Shown: one piece after another, positions 1 through 8,325 of the stretch
Position numbering within the stretch: the stretch's first letter is position 1
Layout: each line of letters begins with the position of its first letter
DNA from: an uncultured bacterium
GTDB taxonomy: Bacteria; Pseudomonadota; Alphaproteobacteria; CAISDR01
DNA: 14,479 bases
Assembly: GCA_903884125.1 (NCBI GenBank)
Contig: CAISDR010000237.1
Coordinates: 1-14,479, forward strand
Reading direction: 5' to 3'
Translations under genes and position numbers: made by a program
Notes under the pieces: generated by a model
The model's input: the letters and a program-made list of their open reading frames with translations, nothing else
What the model was told of the DNA's origin: nothing
Databases searched by the model: none

Positions 1-469
1 CACCGATCGTCACCTGACCCGTCAGACTATCCGCCTCGCCTTCCAGTACATCCAGCGCGCGGCGGACTTTGGCCATCTGACCATCAACCCATTCTGGCCA
101 TGCAAATTCCTTTGGCCGGATAAACCCTTCATATCGAACAAGCACCGCAGCATCCAAAGCCCCGTCTGCCAGCGCCTGCCTGCGTAAGGCGGTCCAGCGC
201 GCCGGCCCCGGAATGGGAAAAAGCGGTGTGCCGGTGTGCATGGAATCCAGAAATTCCACGATCACCCGCGAATCATAGAGCGACTCGCCCGAGGCCAGCA
301 CCAGCGTTGGAATCTTTGCCAGGGGATTTTTGGCCGCAAACGCCGGGGCAGGCGCGGTCGGAACTGCAGAAACGGTTTCAACGGCCACGCGGTCGGCCAG
401 ACCCGCTTCAATCAGAAAGACCCGAACTTTGCGGGCAAAGGGTGAAGTTGTGGAATAAAGCAGCTTCAT
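1..469 (-). CDS. Glutathione S-transferase family protein (partial, N-terminal 156 residues)
   Basis: Reading the minus strand from ATG at 469 gives an open frame to the window edge, so the C-terminus is missing. The start MKLLYSTTSPFARKVRVFL is typical of the thioredoxin-fold N-terminal domain of bacterial GSTs, with Ser9 in the usual catalytic Ser/Cys area. NPLAKIPTL at about residues 48-56 contains the conserved cis-proline, and LYDSRVIVEFLD at about 64-75 matches the glutathione gamma-glutamyl binding segment. The helical C-terminal domain begins after about residue 85 and is cut. About 156 of the roughly 200 residues usual for the family are present. GSTs conjugate or reduce substrates with glutathione in the cytoplasm; the substrate here cannot be told. 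The gene is divergent from tldE across 128 bases. Its ribosome site is weak (ACGAG, 8 bases before the ATG). Confidence 0.9.
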   Translation of the reverse strand, partial: MKLLYSTTSPFARKVRVFLIEAGLADRVAVETVSAVPTAPAPAFAAKNPLAKIPTLVLASGESLYDSRVIVEFLDSMHTGTPLFPIPGPARWTALRRQALADGALDAAVLVRYEGFIRPKEFAWPEWVDGQMAKVRRALDVLEGEADSLTGQVTIG

Positions 470-597
470 GACAGAACTCGTTAATGAATGGAATTGACCG
501 GATAATGGGACGGGAATGGGGTCGGACTCAAGAGGGGGTCGCATGTCAGCGTCCGGGCGGCTATAAGGTCCTGATCCTGGATGATTGCGGAGCTGAA

Positions 598-1932
598 ATG
601 TCAAAAGGTCTGGAACTTGCCGTCGATTTGGTCCGCCGGGCAAAGGCATCTGGCGCTCAGGCTGCGGATGCGCTGATCGTATCGGCCTCGGGCATCACCG
701 CCAGTGTGCGCATGGGTCAGCTTGAGGATATTGAACGTTCCGAGGGACACGACCTTGGGCTACGCGTGATGATCGGCCAGAAACAGGCAATGGCATCGTC
801 CAATGACTGGTCGGCCGATGCGCTGGATCAACTGGTGGCGCGTGTGGTCGCAATGGCTAAGGCTGCACCCGAAGACCCCTATTGCGGTCTGGCCGATCCG
901 ACAATGCTGCAAAAGGTTCCACCTGATCTCGACCTGTTTGACCCGACAGAGCCAACCAGCATGGCCTTGCGCGAAGCAGCCCTTGAGGTTGAAGCCATGG
1001 CGCTCGGCGTAAAAGGCGTGACCAATTCCGAAGGCGGCAGTGCCTATTACGGGGCCAGTGAAATGGCGCTGGCCACATCAGACGGGTTTACCGGCACTTA
1101 TCGCACGAGCAGCCATGCGCTGTCGTGCGCCGTTCTGGCGGGCGAAGGAACAGCGATGGAGCGCGATGGTGATTATCATTCCACGCGCTATCTTGCTGAC
1201 CTTAAAACGCCGAAAGAAATTGGACAGCGGGCCGGATCGCGCGCCGTAGAACGGCTGAACCCGCGCAAGGTAAAAACCCAGTCCGTACCGGTCATTTTCG
1301 AACGCCGGGTATCGTCGTCCTTGCTGGGTCATCTGGCCGGTGCGATTTCAGGAACATCAGTTGCACGCGGCAGTTCCTTTCTGAAGGACAAGCTTGGTGA
1401 ACAGATTTTTCCGGTGGGCATCCAGGTCATTGATGATCCGCACCGCCTGCGTGGTCTGGCTTCACGACCGTTTGATGGTGAAGGGGTTGCCAATCGCCGT
1501 CAGGCGCTGATTGAAAATGGTCATCTGACAACATGGCTGTTGGACAGCGCCAGCGCCCGCCAGCTGGGACTGCGATCATCCGGGCATGCAGCACGCGGCA
1601 CCGGCGGCCCGCCCGGACCGTCCACAACCAACCTGCACCTGGAACCGGGAGCAAAGACGCTGGATCAACTGATTGGGGAAATTGACAATGGTCTGCTGAT
1701 CACCGACCTGATCGGCTTTGGCGTCAATGGCGTGACAGGCGATTACTCGCGTGGTTGCTCGGGATTCTGGATCGAAAAGGGTGTACTTGCCTATCCGGTC
1801 AGCGAAATAACAATCGCCGGAAATCTGATCGATATGTTTGCCCGCATCGAACCTGCATCCGATCTGGAATTCAAGGGCGGCACAAACGCGCCGAGCATTC
1901 GAATCGACGGACTGACCATTGCCGGTAGTTGA
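598..1932 (+). CDS. pmbA: TldE/PmbA, metal-independent partner subunit of the TldD/TldE protease
   Basis: The product is 444 residues, close to the 450 of E. coli PmbA (TldE). The chosen ATG at 598 has GGAG (589-592) five bases upstream and gives the family length. An in-frame ATG at 484 would add 38 residues that look non-coding. The N-terminal part (about 1-200) and the SSLLGHLAGAISG region (about 239-255) fit the U62 family. No HExxH zinc motif is visible, which separates TldE from TldD. The C-terminal core with TGDYSRGCSGFW (about 380-391) and the ending GGTNAPSIRIDGLTIAG are characteristic. In known systems TldD/TldE forms a cytoplasmic heterodimer that degrades unfolded peptides and matures some modified peptides; tldD is not in this window. 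The last 14 bases overlap the next gene, suggesting translational coupling. Confidence 0.93.
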   Translation: MSKGLELAVDLVRRAKASGAQAADALIVSASGITASVRMGQLEDIERSEGHDLGLRVMIGQKQAMASSNDWSADALDQLVARVVAMAKAAPEDPYCGLADPTMLQKVPPDLDLFDPTEPTSMALREAALEVEAMALGVKGVTNSEGGSAYYGASEMALATSDGFTGTYRTSSHALSCAVLAGEGTAMERDGDYHSTRYLADLKTPKEIGQRAGSRAVERLNPRKVKTQSVPVIFERRVSSSLLGHLAGAISGTSVARGSSFLKDKLGEQIFPVGIQVIDDPHRLRGLASRPFDGEGVANRRQALIENGHLTTWLLDSASARQLGLRSSGHAARGTGGPPGPSTTNLHLEPGAKTLDQLIGEIDNGLLITDLIGFGVNGVTGDYSRGCSGFWIEKGVLAYPVSEITIAGNLIDMFARIEPASDLEFKGGTNAPSIRIDGLTIAGS

Positions 1933-2737
1933 TCCCATAACCGACCGCGCCGAACTTGCTGTTGATCACACCTTGCTGCTGGATGCGGTCGCAAAGGCCG
2001 GGGCACTGGCCATGCAGTTTTTTCGCGGACCGTTGGACATACGTGAGAAATCCAGGGGCGATCCGGTTTCAAATGCGGATCTGGCAGTCGATGCGCTATT
2101 GCGTGATATTCTAACCACGGCCCGACCCGATTACGGCTGGCTGTCGGAAGAAAGCGCACAAAGCGAGGGACGGATCCAGTGCCGCAGAGTGTGGATTGTC
2201 GATCCGATTGACGGCACCCGCGCTTTTGTAAAAGGGGACGCGGATTTTACCGTCTGTGCAGCGCTGGTTCAGGATGGGCAACCAACATTGGGCGTCGTAT
2301 TTGCACCAGCCCATGATTTCTTTTTTGCAGCGGCATCGGGGCGCGGGGCGCACCTTAATGGCCAGCCGATCCGGGTATCACAAACCTGCGATCTGGAAAA
2401 CGCCCGCCTTCTGGCGGCCAAGGGCATGATCACCCATGACTCATGGTCCAATCCCTGGCCAAAAATGCATATTGAAAACAGATCATCCATTGCCTATCGC
2501 ATCGCTCTTGTTGCACGAGGTGATTTTGATGCCGCCATTACGCTGTCACCAACCAATGAATGGGATCTGGCGGCGGCGCATGTGATTTTGACCGAAGCGG
2601 GCGGTGGTCTGTTCACGCATACGGGTCAAACGCCAGCCTATAACAAGGCTGATCCGAAAATCGGCTCGATGGTAGCAAGTGCGCCCGGTATTGCAGAGGC
2701 GATTATTGCCCGAACCACAAATGCGAATTGGCCGTGA
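1919..2737 (+). CDS. Inositol monophosphatase family protein, probably CysQ-like 3'(2'),5'-bisphosphate nucleotidase
   Basis: A 272-residue protein with the metal-binding motifs of the Li+-sensitive, Mg2+-dependent phosphatases: WLSEES (about 74-79) supplies the glutamate, VDPIDGT (94-100) the aspartates, and NEWDLAAAHVILTEAGG (213-229) the second aspartate motif. CysQ hydrolyses 3'-phosphoadenosine 5'-phosphate to AMP in sulfate assimilation. Position directly after pmbA is common for CysQ-annotated genes in Alphaproteobacteria and is the main reason for preferring it over inositol-1-phosphatase or HisN-type histidinol phosphatase; the motifs alone do not decide. The assigned start is TTG at 1919, overlapping the pmbA stop by 14 bases; no in-frame ATG lies nearby, and TTG at 1973 (codon 19) is an alternative. 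The stop TGA touches the stop of the convergent next gene. Confidence 0.88.
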   Translation: MPVVDPITDRAELAVDHTLLLDAVAKAGALAMQFFRGPLDIREKSRGDPVSNADLAVDALLRDILTTARPDYGWLSEESAQSEGRIQCRRVWIVDPIDGTRAFVKGDADFTVCAALVQDGQPTLGVVFAPAHDFFFAAASGRGAHLNGQPIRVSQTCDLENARLLAAKGMITHDSWSNPWPKMHIENRSSIAYRIALVARGDFDAAITLSPTNEWDLAAAHVILTEAGGGLFTHTGQTPAYNKADPKIGSMVASAPGIAEAIIARTTNANWP

Positions 2738-3328
2738 TCAACGGCGGATTGGTGTACCCGGCAAAGACAGCATTCGCCGGTCTGCATCTGACATCGTGCG
2801 GGCACGCCCGGCACCTGATCCTGCGGATGATTTCCGGTCCAGCGTTTCAAAATCCCGCGATGCATGGACTGCCTGTTTGATCAAAGCGTCCAGGACCGTA
2901 ATTACCCCGGCATCCAGCGGCCCTGCGCCCAGTTCCCTGATTGCTTCATTATTCATGGATCTCATCTGCTTTACCCAATTGCGAAGGCCGGTAAAAAATC
3001 CCTTGCCGCCCATGGGCATAGGACGCGCATTCCCGATCAGCCCGGTCATGAAATCTTTAAGAATCGACAGTTTCTGATTGAGAAGCTGGACACGCAACTG
3101 GCTCAGATAGGCCAGAATTTCTTCTGTCCGATCAGGTTTTGTTTCGTTGATCTTAGCCTCGGTCAGGTCAATAAAACTCGAATAGGCATCAATATCTTCG
3201 ATAAATTCGCGGATCTGGCCATAGCTTGATGGTGCGCGCGCCAGCGCGGTCCATTTCGACAATATCTCGCGCCCCTGCCCTTCGGCAGCACCAACCATTT
3301 CCAATGCGAGAGATTTTCCAGATGCCAT
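2738..3328 (-). CDS. Hypothetical protein, 196 residues, unrecognised, mostly helical and soluble
   Basis: I do not recognise a family. The frame shows natural codon use and amino-acid pattern, and the competing plus-strand frames do not. The ATG at 3328 (MASGKSLALEMVG) is chosen; a TTG at 3367 would add 13 basic residues, and neither start has a strong ribosome site. No signal peptide or membrane segment is seen. Residues about 25-105 form a charged, probably helical stretch (for example EEILAYLSQLRVQLLNQK) with coiled-coil-like character. A Gly/Met-rich turn (ARPMPMGGKGFF) follows at about 107-118, then a second helical part. The tail (about 170-196) is Ser/Gly/Arg-rich and probably flexible. 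The gene is convergent with the CysQ-like gene, with no base between their stops, and divergent from gdhZ. A structural or adaptor role is possible but is only a guess. Confidence 0.75.
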   Translation of the reverse strand: MASGKSLALEMVGAAEGQGREILSKWTALARAPSSYGQIREFIEDIDAYSSFIDLTEAKINETKPDRTEEILAYLSQLRVQLLNQKLSILKDFMTGLIGNARPMPMGGKGFFTGLRNWVKQMRSMNNEAIRELGAGPLDAGVITVLDALIKQAVHASRDFETLDRKSSAGSGAGRARTMSDADRRMLSLPGTPIRR

Positions 3329-3430
3329 AATGCCCGCGCGTCTTGATACGACTCGCACTCTAGCCAATGGTTTGGGGAAAGTCTTGGGGGGCTTTCAGGT
3401 CGTGGAAATTCGTGCGAGGGTCCGGACTAC

Positions 3431-3443
3431 AAATATAATATTT
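3431..3443 (+). promoter_or_regulatory. Candidate gdhZ promoter -10 box within a 13-bp palindrome
   Basis: A perfect TATAAT lies at 3434-3439, about 25 bases before the gdhZ start codon. It sits inside the odd palindrome AAATAT-A-ATATTT (3431-3443). A further imperfectly centred pair, CCGGA (3422-3426) and TCCGG (3443-3447), flanks it. No good -35 hexamer is present at the right distance (CGTGCG at 3411-3416), so the promoter may need an activator or be weak. The palindrome could be a repressor or activator site. This is read from the sequence only. Confidence 0.35.
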
Positions 3444-3449
3444 CCGGCC

Positions 3450-3462
3450 AAGGGAGCCTCCC
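3450..3462 (+). promoter_or_regulatory. gdhZ ribosome binding site able to fold on itself
   Basis: The Shine-Dalgarno AAGGGAG (3450-3456) is strong and lies 7 bases before ATG 3464, which fixes the start. GGGA (3452-3455) can pair with TCCC (3459-3462) across a 3-base loop, a small stem that would cover the site. The stem is short and may not be stable by itself. Confidence 0.6.
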
Positions 3463-3463
3463 A

Positions 3464-6400
3464 ATGACCATCTCGCCCGGTGCCACATCATCAAACGTTG
3501 TTTCGGCAAATGAGGAAAAGGCCACCGAACGCCTGGTTGATATTCGCCAACGTTTGCAACAACAGATCGGTGATCAGGCGAGCCCATTCCTTAATGCCTT
3601 TTTTGCACAGTTGGAACCTGAGGATATTTTGTCACGGTCAACTGACGCGCTGATCGGTGCGGCCATGTCTTTGTGGCGGTTTGGCGACCAGCGTGCGCCA
3701 GGCACCCAGCGGGTCAAGGTGTTCAATCCCAAGCTTTCAGAACATGGATGGGCCATCGGGCATTCGGTGGCACAAATCATTACAGATGATATGCCATTTC
3801 TGGTCGATTCTGTCGCTGGCTGTTTTGCCGGGCTTGATTTGGAAGTTCATCTGTTCGCCCATCCCATTGCCCTGACGCATCGCGATAGTAGCGGGATGCG
3901 GGCAAGCGGTGCAAAGGAGGCGCTGCGCGAAAGCTGGATGCATATTGAATTTGACCAGCAGATTGACGCAGCCAAGCTGTTGGAAATAGAAGCCAGATTG
4001 ACCAGGACATTATCCGATGTCCGCGCAGCCGTTGGTGACTGGAAGGCGATGCTGGCCCAATTCGCTGCTGCCCGTGATGATCTGCTGGCCCAAAAACCCC
4101 CGATCCCCGACGTGGACCTGGCGGAAGTGGTCGATTTTCTTGACTGGACTGCGGATAATCATTTTACGTTTTTGGGTTTCCGCGACCACATACCATCAGA
4201 TTCCACCCATAGCGGTGATCTGGAGCCAGACAGTGCATCGGGACTTGGGGTATTGCGCGATCCGACAATCCGCATCGTGCGCCGAAGTCAGGATCAGGAT
4301 CCCTATTCAGACGAAATCCGCGCATTCCTGAAAAGCCCCGATCCGCTGATCATCACCAAGGCCAACCACCGGTCAACAGTTCATCGCACGGTCCATATGG
4401 ACTATATCGGTGTCAAACGATTTGCAGCCGATGGCAGCGTCATTGGCGAGCGTCGATTTGTGGGACTGTTTACATCCAGCGCTTACAATCGATCACCCTT
4501 CGATGTGCCCATACTTCGTCGCCGCGTGAACGGTGTGATTGAAGGCGCGGGCTTTGCCCCGGCCAGCCACAATGGCAAGGCACTGGTCCATATCCTTGAA
4601 GGCTATCCGCGCGACGAACTGTTTCAGCTTGATACACCGGAACTGCTTAGCACCGCACTTGGGATACTGAGGCTTGAACAGCGTCCGCGGTCGAAAATCT
4701 TTCTGCGTCACGACCGGTTTGAGCGTTATGTGTCAGCACTGGTGTATGTGCCGCGGGAACGCTATGACACCGCAATGCGGATCAAGGTTGGCGACATGCT
4801 GGCCGAGGCATTTTCCGGCGCGGTTGCCGGATATTTTCCCAGTTTCGGCGAAAGCCCGCTTGTCAGGGTTCATTTCATCATCCGCACGACACCGGGAAAG
4901 ATATCAGCCATTGATCTGGATCGGCTGGAAGAAAAGCTGCGGCGGATCGTGCGCACCTGGCGTGACGAATTGGGCGAGGCCCTGCGTGAGGTTTACGGCG
5001 AAGCACAGGGCAATGCCCGCCTGATCCGATTTGGTTCAGCCTTTTCCATTGCCTATCGCGCCCAGGTCCTGCCGCAGCATGCACTGGCTGATATCGCCAA
5101 GATCGAGGCACTGGATACGCGTATTGCTGAAATCGGCGATGGTGCGATAACAGTTGACCTATATTGCCGCCTGGGCGATCCCGAAAACACAGCGCGGTTC
5201 AAACTTTTTCGCCGGGGTGATCCGGTCGCCCTTTCCGATTGTCTGCCGGAACTCGAAGATCTGGGCCTGAAAGTCATTGCCGAGGAACCTTATGCCGTAA
5301 AGCCGCCGAATGAGCCCACACTTTGGATCCATGATTTTGAAGTGGCATCGGCTGACGGACGCACCTTTGATCTTGATCGGTCCAAGGCCAGTTTCGAACA
5401 CGCATTCACCCGCGTTTTTACCGGGGAAATGGAAAGCGATGGTTTCAACCGGCTGGTCATGCGCTCGGCCCTGGACTGGCGCCAGATCACGCTTTTGCGC
5501 GCGATCGCCAAATATCTGCGCCAGGCTGGCATAGCCTATTCGCTGGCCTATATGGCCGACACTATGGCCAGCCAGTTTCTGCTGTCGGACCTTCTGGTTC
5601 AATTGTTCGAATCCCGGTTCGATCCCCAACGCGCCTGCGAACAGCGCGATTCAGATTTCGCGCGGCTGGATGCTGAAATCGATGAGGCGCTGGCCAAAGT
5701 CGCATCACTGGACGAAGACCGAATCGTCAGACGCTATCGCAACGTCATCATGGCGATGCTGCGCACAAACTATTATCAACGTCAGGCTGATGGCTCATAT
5801 CGCCCGACCCTGTCTTTCAAACTGGACTCCGGACGTATTGATGATCTGCCGCGACCGCATCCCCATGTGGAAATTTTTGTCTATTCGCCGCGCGTTGAAG
5901 GTGTCCATTTACGCGGTGGTCCGGTTGCACGCGGTGGCTTGCGCTGGTCAGATCGACGCGAGGATTTTCGCACTGAAGTATTGGGCCTGATGAAGGCCCA
6001 GCAGGTTAAGAATGCGGTGATTGTTCCGGTTGGCGCCAAGGGCGGATTCTTTCCCAAGCGCCTTCCGACCGAAGGACGCGATGCCATTCAGGCCGAAGGT
6101 GTCGCCAGCTATCGACTGTTTGTCTCAAGCCTGCTGGAACTGACCGACAATCGTGTCGGCGACATGATTGTACCGCCGGAAAACACCCGCAGGCTAGATT
6201 CAGACGACCCCTATCTGGTCGTCGCCGCGGATAAGGGAACAGCCACATTTTCAGACTTCGCCAATGCACTGAGCATGGAACACCGTTTCTGGCTGGGCGA
6301 TGCCTTTGCATCCGGCGGCTCGGCGGGCTACGACCATAAGAAGATGGCAATTACCGCACGCGGCGCATGGGAAGCCGTGAAGCGACATTTTCGCGAAATG

Positions 6401-8296
6401 GGCCGGGATATTCAAAGTCAGCCATTCAGCGTCATTGGTGTGGGTGACATGTCTGGTGATGTGTTCGGCAATGGTATGCTGCTTTCAAAGGCAACCCGCC
6501 TGATCGCAGCATTTGACCATCGCCACATTTTTTTCGATCCTGACCCTGATCCAGCGATCAGCTATGCTGAACGCAAACGACTATTCGATCTGCCGCGTTC
6601 ATCCTGGGATGACTATGACAAGGCGCTGATATCAACAGGTGGTGGAATATATCCGCGCAGTCTCAAAGCCATCCCACTGAATACGGCGCTGGCGCAAATC
6701 ACCGGCCTTGCCGGAGAACAAGCCACGCCTGCCGAAATTATCCGCGCGCTGCTGACTGCAGAGACGGATTTATTATGGTTTGGCGGCATTGGCACGTATG
6801 TCAAATCGTCTGCCGAACGACATGCAGAAGTTGGTGACCGTGCGACCGACAGCCTGCGGGTCGATGCCAAGGACATCAGGGCGAAAGTAATTGGTGAAGG
6901 GGCGAATCTGGGCTGTACCCAGCGCGGCCGGATCGAATTTGCGACCAGGGGAGGACGTATCAATACCGATGCCATCGACAATTCCGCTGGGGTCGATTGT
7001 TCAGATCATGAAGTAAATATAAAGATCCTGCTTGAAGGGGTTATGCGCGCTGGCGACATAACGTTGAAGCAGCGCGACAGTCTGTTGGTCCAGATGACTG
7101 ATGAAGTTGCGGAACTGGTATTACGTGACAATTATCTTCAGGGGCTGGCATTGAGCCTGGCCGAATTGCGCGGTGCGTCACCGACCGAGCGTCAGTCTAG
7201 TTACATGCGGCGGCTGGAACGGCTGGGCCGTCTTGACAGGGCCTTAGAGGCGCTGCCCGACGATAATGCGATCAAGGCAATGCGCGACGCCGGACGGGGA
7301 TTAAGCAGGCCCGAGCTTGCTGTGCTGATGGCCTATGCCAAGCTGCACCTGTTTGACGAAATCATACAGTCGGACCTGCCGGATGCCGTCGAACTTGAAG
7401 CAGAACTGCTGGGGTATTTTCCAAAAGTATTGGCCGAACGCTATGGCAATGAAATCCGCGCCCACGGACTGCGGCGTGAAATCATTGCAACTGTCTTATC
7501 CAATGAAATCGTCAATAAGGGTGGGCCGACCTTTGTAGCGGGCATTGCCGACGAGATGGGTATGGGCTTTGCCGATATCGCCCGGGGCTTTCGCATTGCC
7601 CATGACGTGTTTGGCATAGATCCGATCTGGAGCGCGATCGATGCGCTAGACAATCAGGTGTCGACTGAAATCCAGCTGCACATGTACGCGGTGCTGCGCG
7701 AGGTGCTTCGCCGTCAGACCCTGTGGTTCCTGCAATCAGGTCTGCGTCCGCTGGATGTCGGGGCAGCTATCCGTCGCTATGGACCGGGCATACGTGCGAT
7801 TTCTGAAGCTGCACGCAAACAGGCCATCGCGCGTGAGGATACCCAGGGCTGGATCGATGGCGGGTGTGATCGTGGTTTGGCCCTTGCCGTTCAGAGCCTG
7901 AGCGATCTGGCGGCAGCTGGCGACATTGTGGATATTGCCACGACCAGTAACATGGAAACCGGCCCGATAGCAGCCATCCATCAGTCGCTGGGGCGCGCAC
8001 TTGGGATTGACCGGCTTAGTCGGGCTGCCGAGATCATTCATCCGGCCGATCAATGGACGCGACTGGCCTTGCGGGCAATTGTTGACGATCTGGCAGGCCA
8101 CCTCAGAGACTTGACCCTGGCAATCATCCCACTGGCCAATGGGGGACCGGAACAGGCCGTCAACGAATGGCTTGCATTAAAACAATCTTTTATTGCTCCA
8201 TTAATTCAACTTGTATCCGAAGTTGAATTAAATGGTGCGGGACTCGCTCAATTGGCGGTAGCAAATCGCCATTTGCGCGAACTAGTGCCCAAATAA
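3464..8296 (+). CDS. gdhZ: NAD-specific glutamate dehydrogenase, large (about 180 kDa) type
   Basis: A 1610-residue cytoplasmic enzyme that converts L-glutamate and NAD+ to 2-oxoglutarate, ammonium and NADH; the size is normal for the bacterial large-GDH family (also called GdhB). The N-terminal half (about 1-750) is the regulatory region of this family. The catalytic core follows. RWSDRREDFRTEVLGL starts at 827, VGAKGGFFPK ends at 865 with the substrate-site lysine region at K859, and ADKGTATFSD lies near 920. GYDHKK ends at 960. The dinucleotide-binding segment GVGDMSGDVFGNG is at 992-1004, and GEGANLG is at 1144-1150. The C-terminal 400 residues are the family's helical extension. The start ATG has a strong AAGGGAG site. 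The frame is intact. The last 40 codons are unusually AT-rich (TTA, CAA and GTA instead of CTG, CAG and GTC) and contain a perfect inverted repeat. It is divergent from the unknown minus-strand gene. Confidence 0.97.
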   Translation: MTISPGATSSNVVSANEEKATERLVDIRQRLQQQIGDQASPFLNAFFAQLEPEDILSRSTDALIGAAMSLWRFGDQRAPGTQRVKVFNPKLSEHGWAIGHSVAQIITDDMPFLVDSVAGCFAGLDLEVHLFAHPIALTHRDSSGMRASGAKEALRESWMHIEFDQQIDAAKLLEIEARLTRTLSDVRAAVGDWKAMLAQFAAARDDLLAQKPPIPDVDLAEVVDFLDWTADNHFTFLGFRDHIPSDSTHSGDLEPDSASGLGVLRDPTIRIVRRSQDQDPYSDEIRAFLKSPDPLIITKANHRSTVHRTVHMDYIGVKRFAADGSVIGERRFVGLFTSSAYNRSPFDVPILRRRVNGVIEGAGFAPASHNGKALVHILEGYPRDELFQLDTPELLSTALGILRLEQRPRSKIFLRHDRFERYVSALVYVPRERYDTAMRIKVGDMLAEAFSGAVAGYFPSFGESPLVRVHFIIRTTPGKISAIDLDRLEEKLRRIVRTWRDELGEALREVYGEAQGNARLIRFGSAFSIAYRAQVLPQHALADIAKIEALDTRIAEIGDGAITVDLYCRLGDPENTARFKLFRRGDPVALSDCLPELEDLGLKVIAEEPYAVKPPNEPTLWIHDFEVASADGRTFDLDRSKASFEHAFTRVFTGEMESDGFNRLVMRSALDWRQITLLRAIAKYLRQAGIAYSLAYMADTMASQFLLSDLLVQLFESRFDPQRACEQRDSDFARLDAEIDEALAKVASLDEDRIVRRYRNVIMAMLRTNYYQRQADGSYRPTLSFKLDSGRIDDLPRPHPHVEIFVYSPRVEGVHLRGGPVARGGLRWSDRREDFRTEVLGLMKAQQVKNAVIVPVGAKGGFFPKRLPTEGRDAIQAEGVASYRLFVSSLLELTDNRVGDMIVPPENTRRLDSDDPYLVVAADKGTATFSDFANALSMEHRFWLGDAFASGGSAGYDHKKMAITARGAWEAVKRHFREMGRDIQSQPFSVIGVGDMSGDVFGNGMLLSKATRLIAAFDHRHIFFDPDPDPAISYAERKRLFDLPRSSWDDYDKALISTGGGIYPRSLKAIPLNTALAQITGLAGEQATPAEIIRALLTAETDLLWFGGIGTYVKSSAERHAEVGDRATDSLRVDAKDIRAKVIGEGANLGCTQRGRIEFATRGGRINTDAIDNSAGVDCSDHEVNIKILLEGVMRAGDITLKQRDSLLVQMTDEVAELVLRDNYLQGLALSLAELRGASPTERQSSYMRRLERLGRLDRALEALPDDNAIKAMRDAGRGLSRPELAVLMAYAKLHLFDEIIQSDLPDAVELEAELLGYFPKVLAERYGNEIRAHGLRREIIATVLSNEIVNKGGPTFVAGIADEMGMGFADIARGFRIAHDVFGIDPIWSAIDALDNQVSTEIQLHMYAVLREVLRRQTLWFLQSGLRPLDVGAAIRRYGPGIRAISEAARKQAIAREDTQGWIDGGCDRGLALAVQSLSDLAAAGDIVDIATTSNMETGPIAAIHQSLGRALGIDRLSRAAEIIHPADQWTRLALRAIVDDLAGHLRDLTLAIIPLANGGPEQAVNEWLALKQSFIAPLIQLVSEVELNGAGLAQLAVANRHLRELVPK
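8198..8235 (+). repeat. AT-rich inverted repeat (stem-loop) inside the 3' end of gdhZ
   Basis: TTAATTCAACTT (8201-8212) and AAGTTGAATTAA (8220-8231) are exact reverse complements, 12 bp, around a 7-base loop. CCA (8198-8200) and TGG (8233-8235) extend the stem by 3 bp past one unpaired base. It covers codons 1579-1591 of gdhZ, ends about 60 bases before the stop codon, and is far more AT-rich than its surroundings. It may be an mRNA structure or a protein-binding operator; there is no U-run, so it is not an obvious terminator. Confidence 0.7.
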
Positions 8297-8325
8297 GCGG
8301 CTTTTGACCCATGTAAACCGGTGAA

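Noticed and set aside
494..506. TTGACC and GATAAT in the GST-tldE gap as a promoter
   Set aside because: The two hexamers are only one base apart, so they cannot be the -35 and -10 of one promoter; neither has a good partner at normal spacing.
484..597. Upstream ATG at 484 extending pmbA by 38 residues
   Set aside because: The extension does not resemble the family, the ATG at 598 has a GGAG site at correct distance, and that start gives the usual length of about 445-450.
2679..3077. 132-residue plus-strand frame opposite the unknown gene
   Set aside because: It overlaps the end of the CysQ-like gene, has no ribosome site, and its composition is less protein-like than the minus-strand frame.
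5159..5629. 156-residue minus-strand frame within gdhZ
   Set aside because: It is fully inside the intact 1610-codon gdhZ frame with no motif or start signal.
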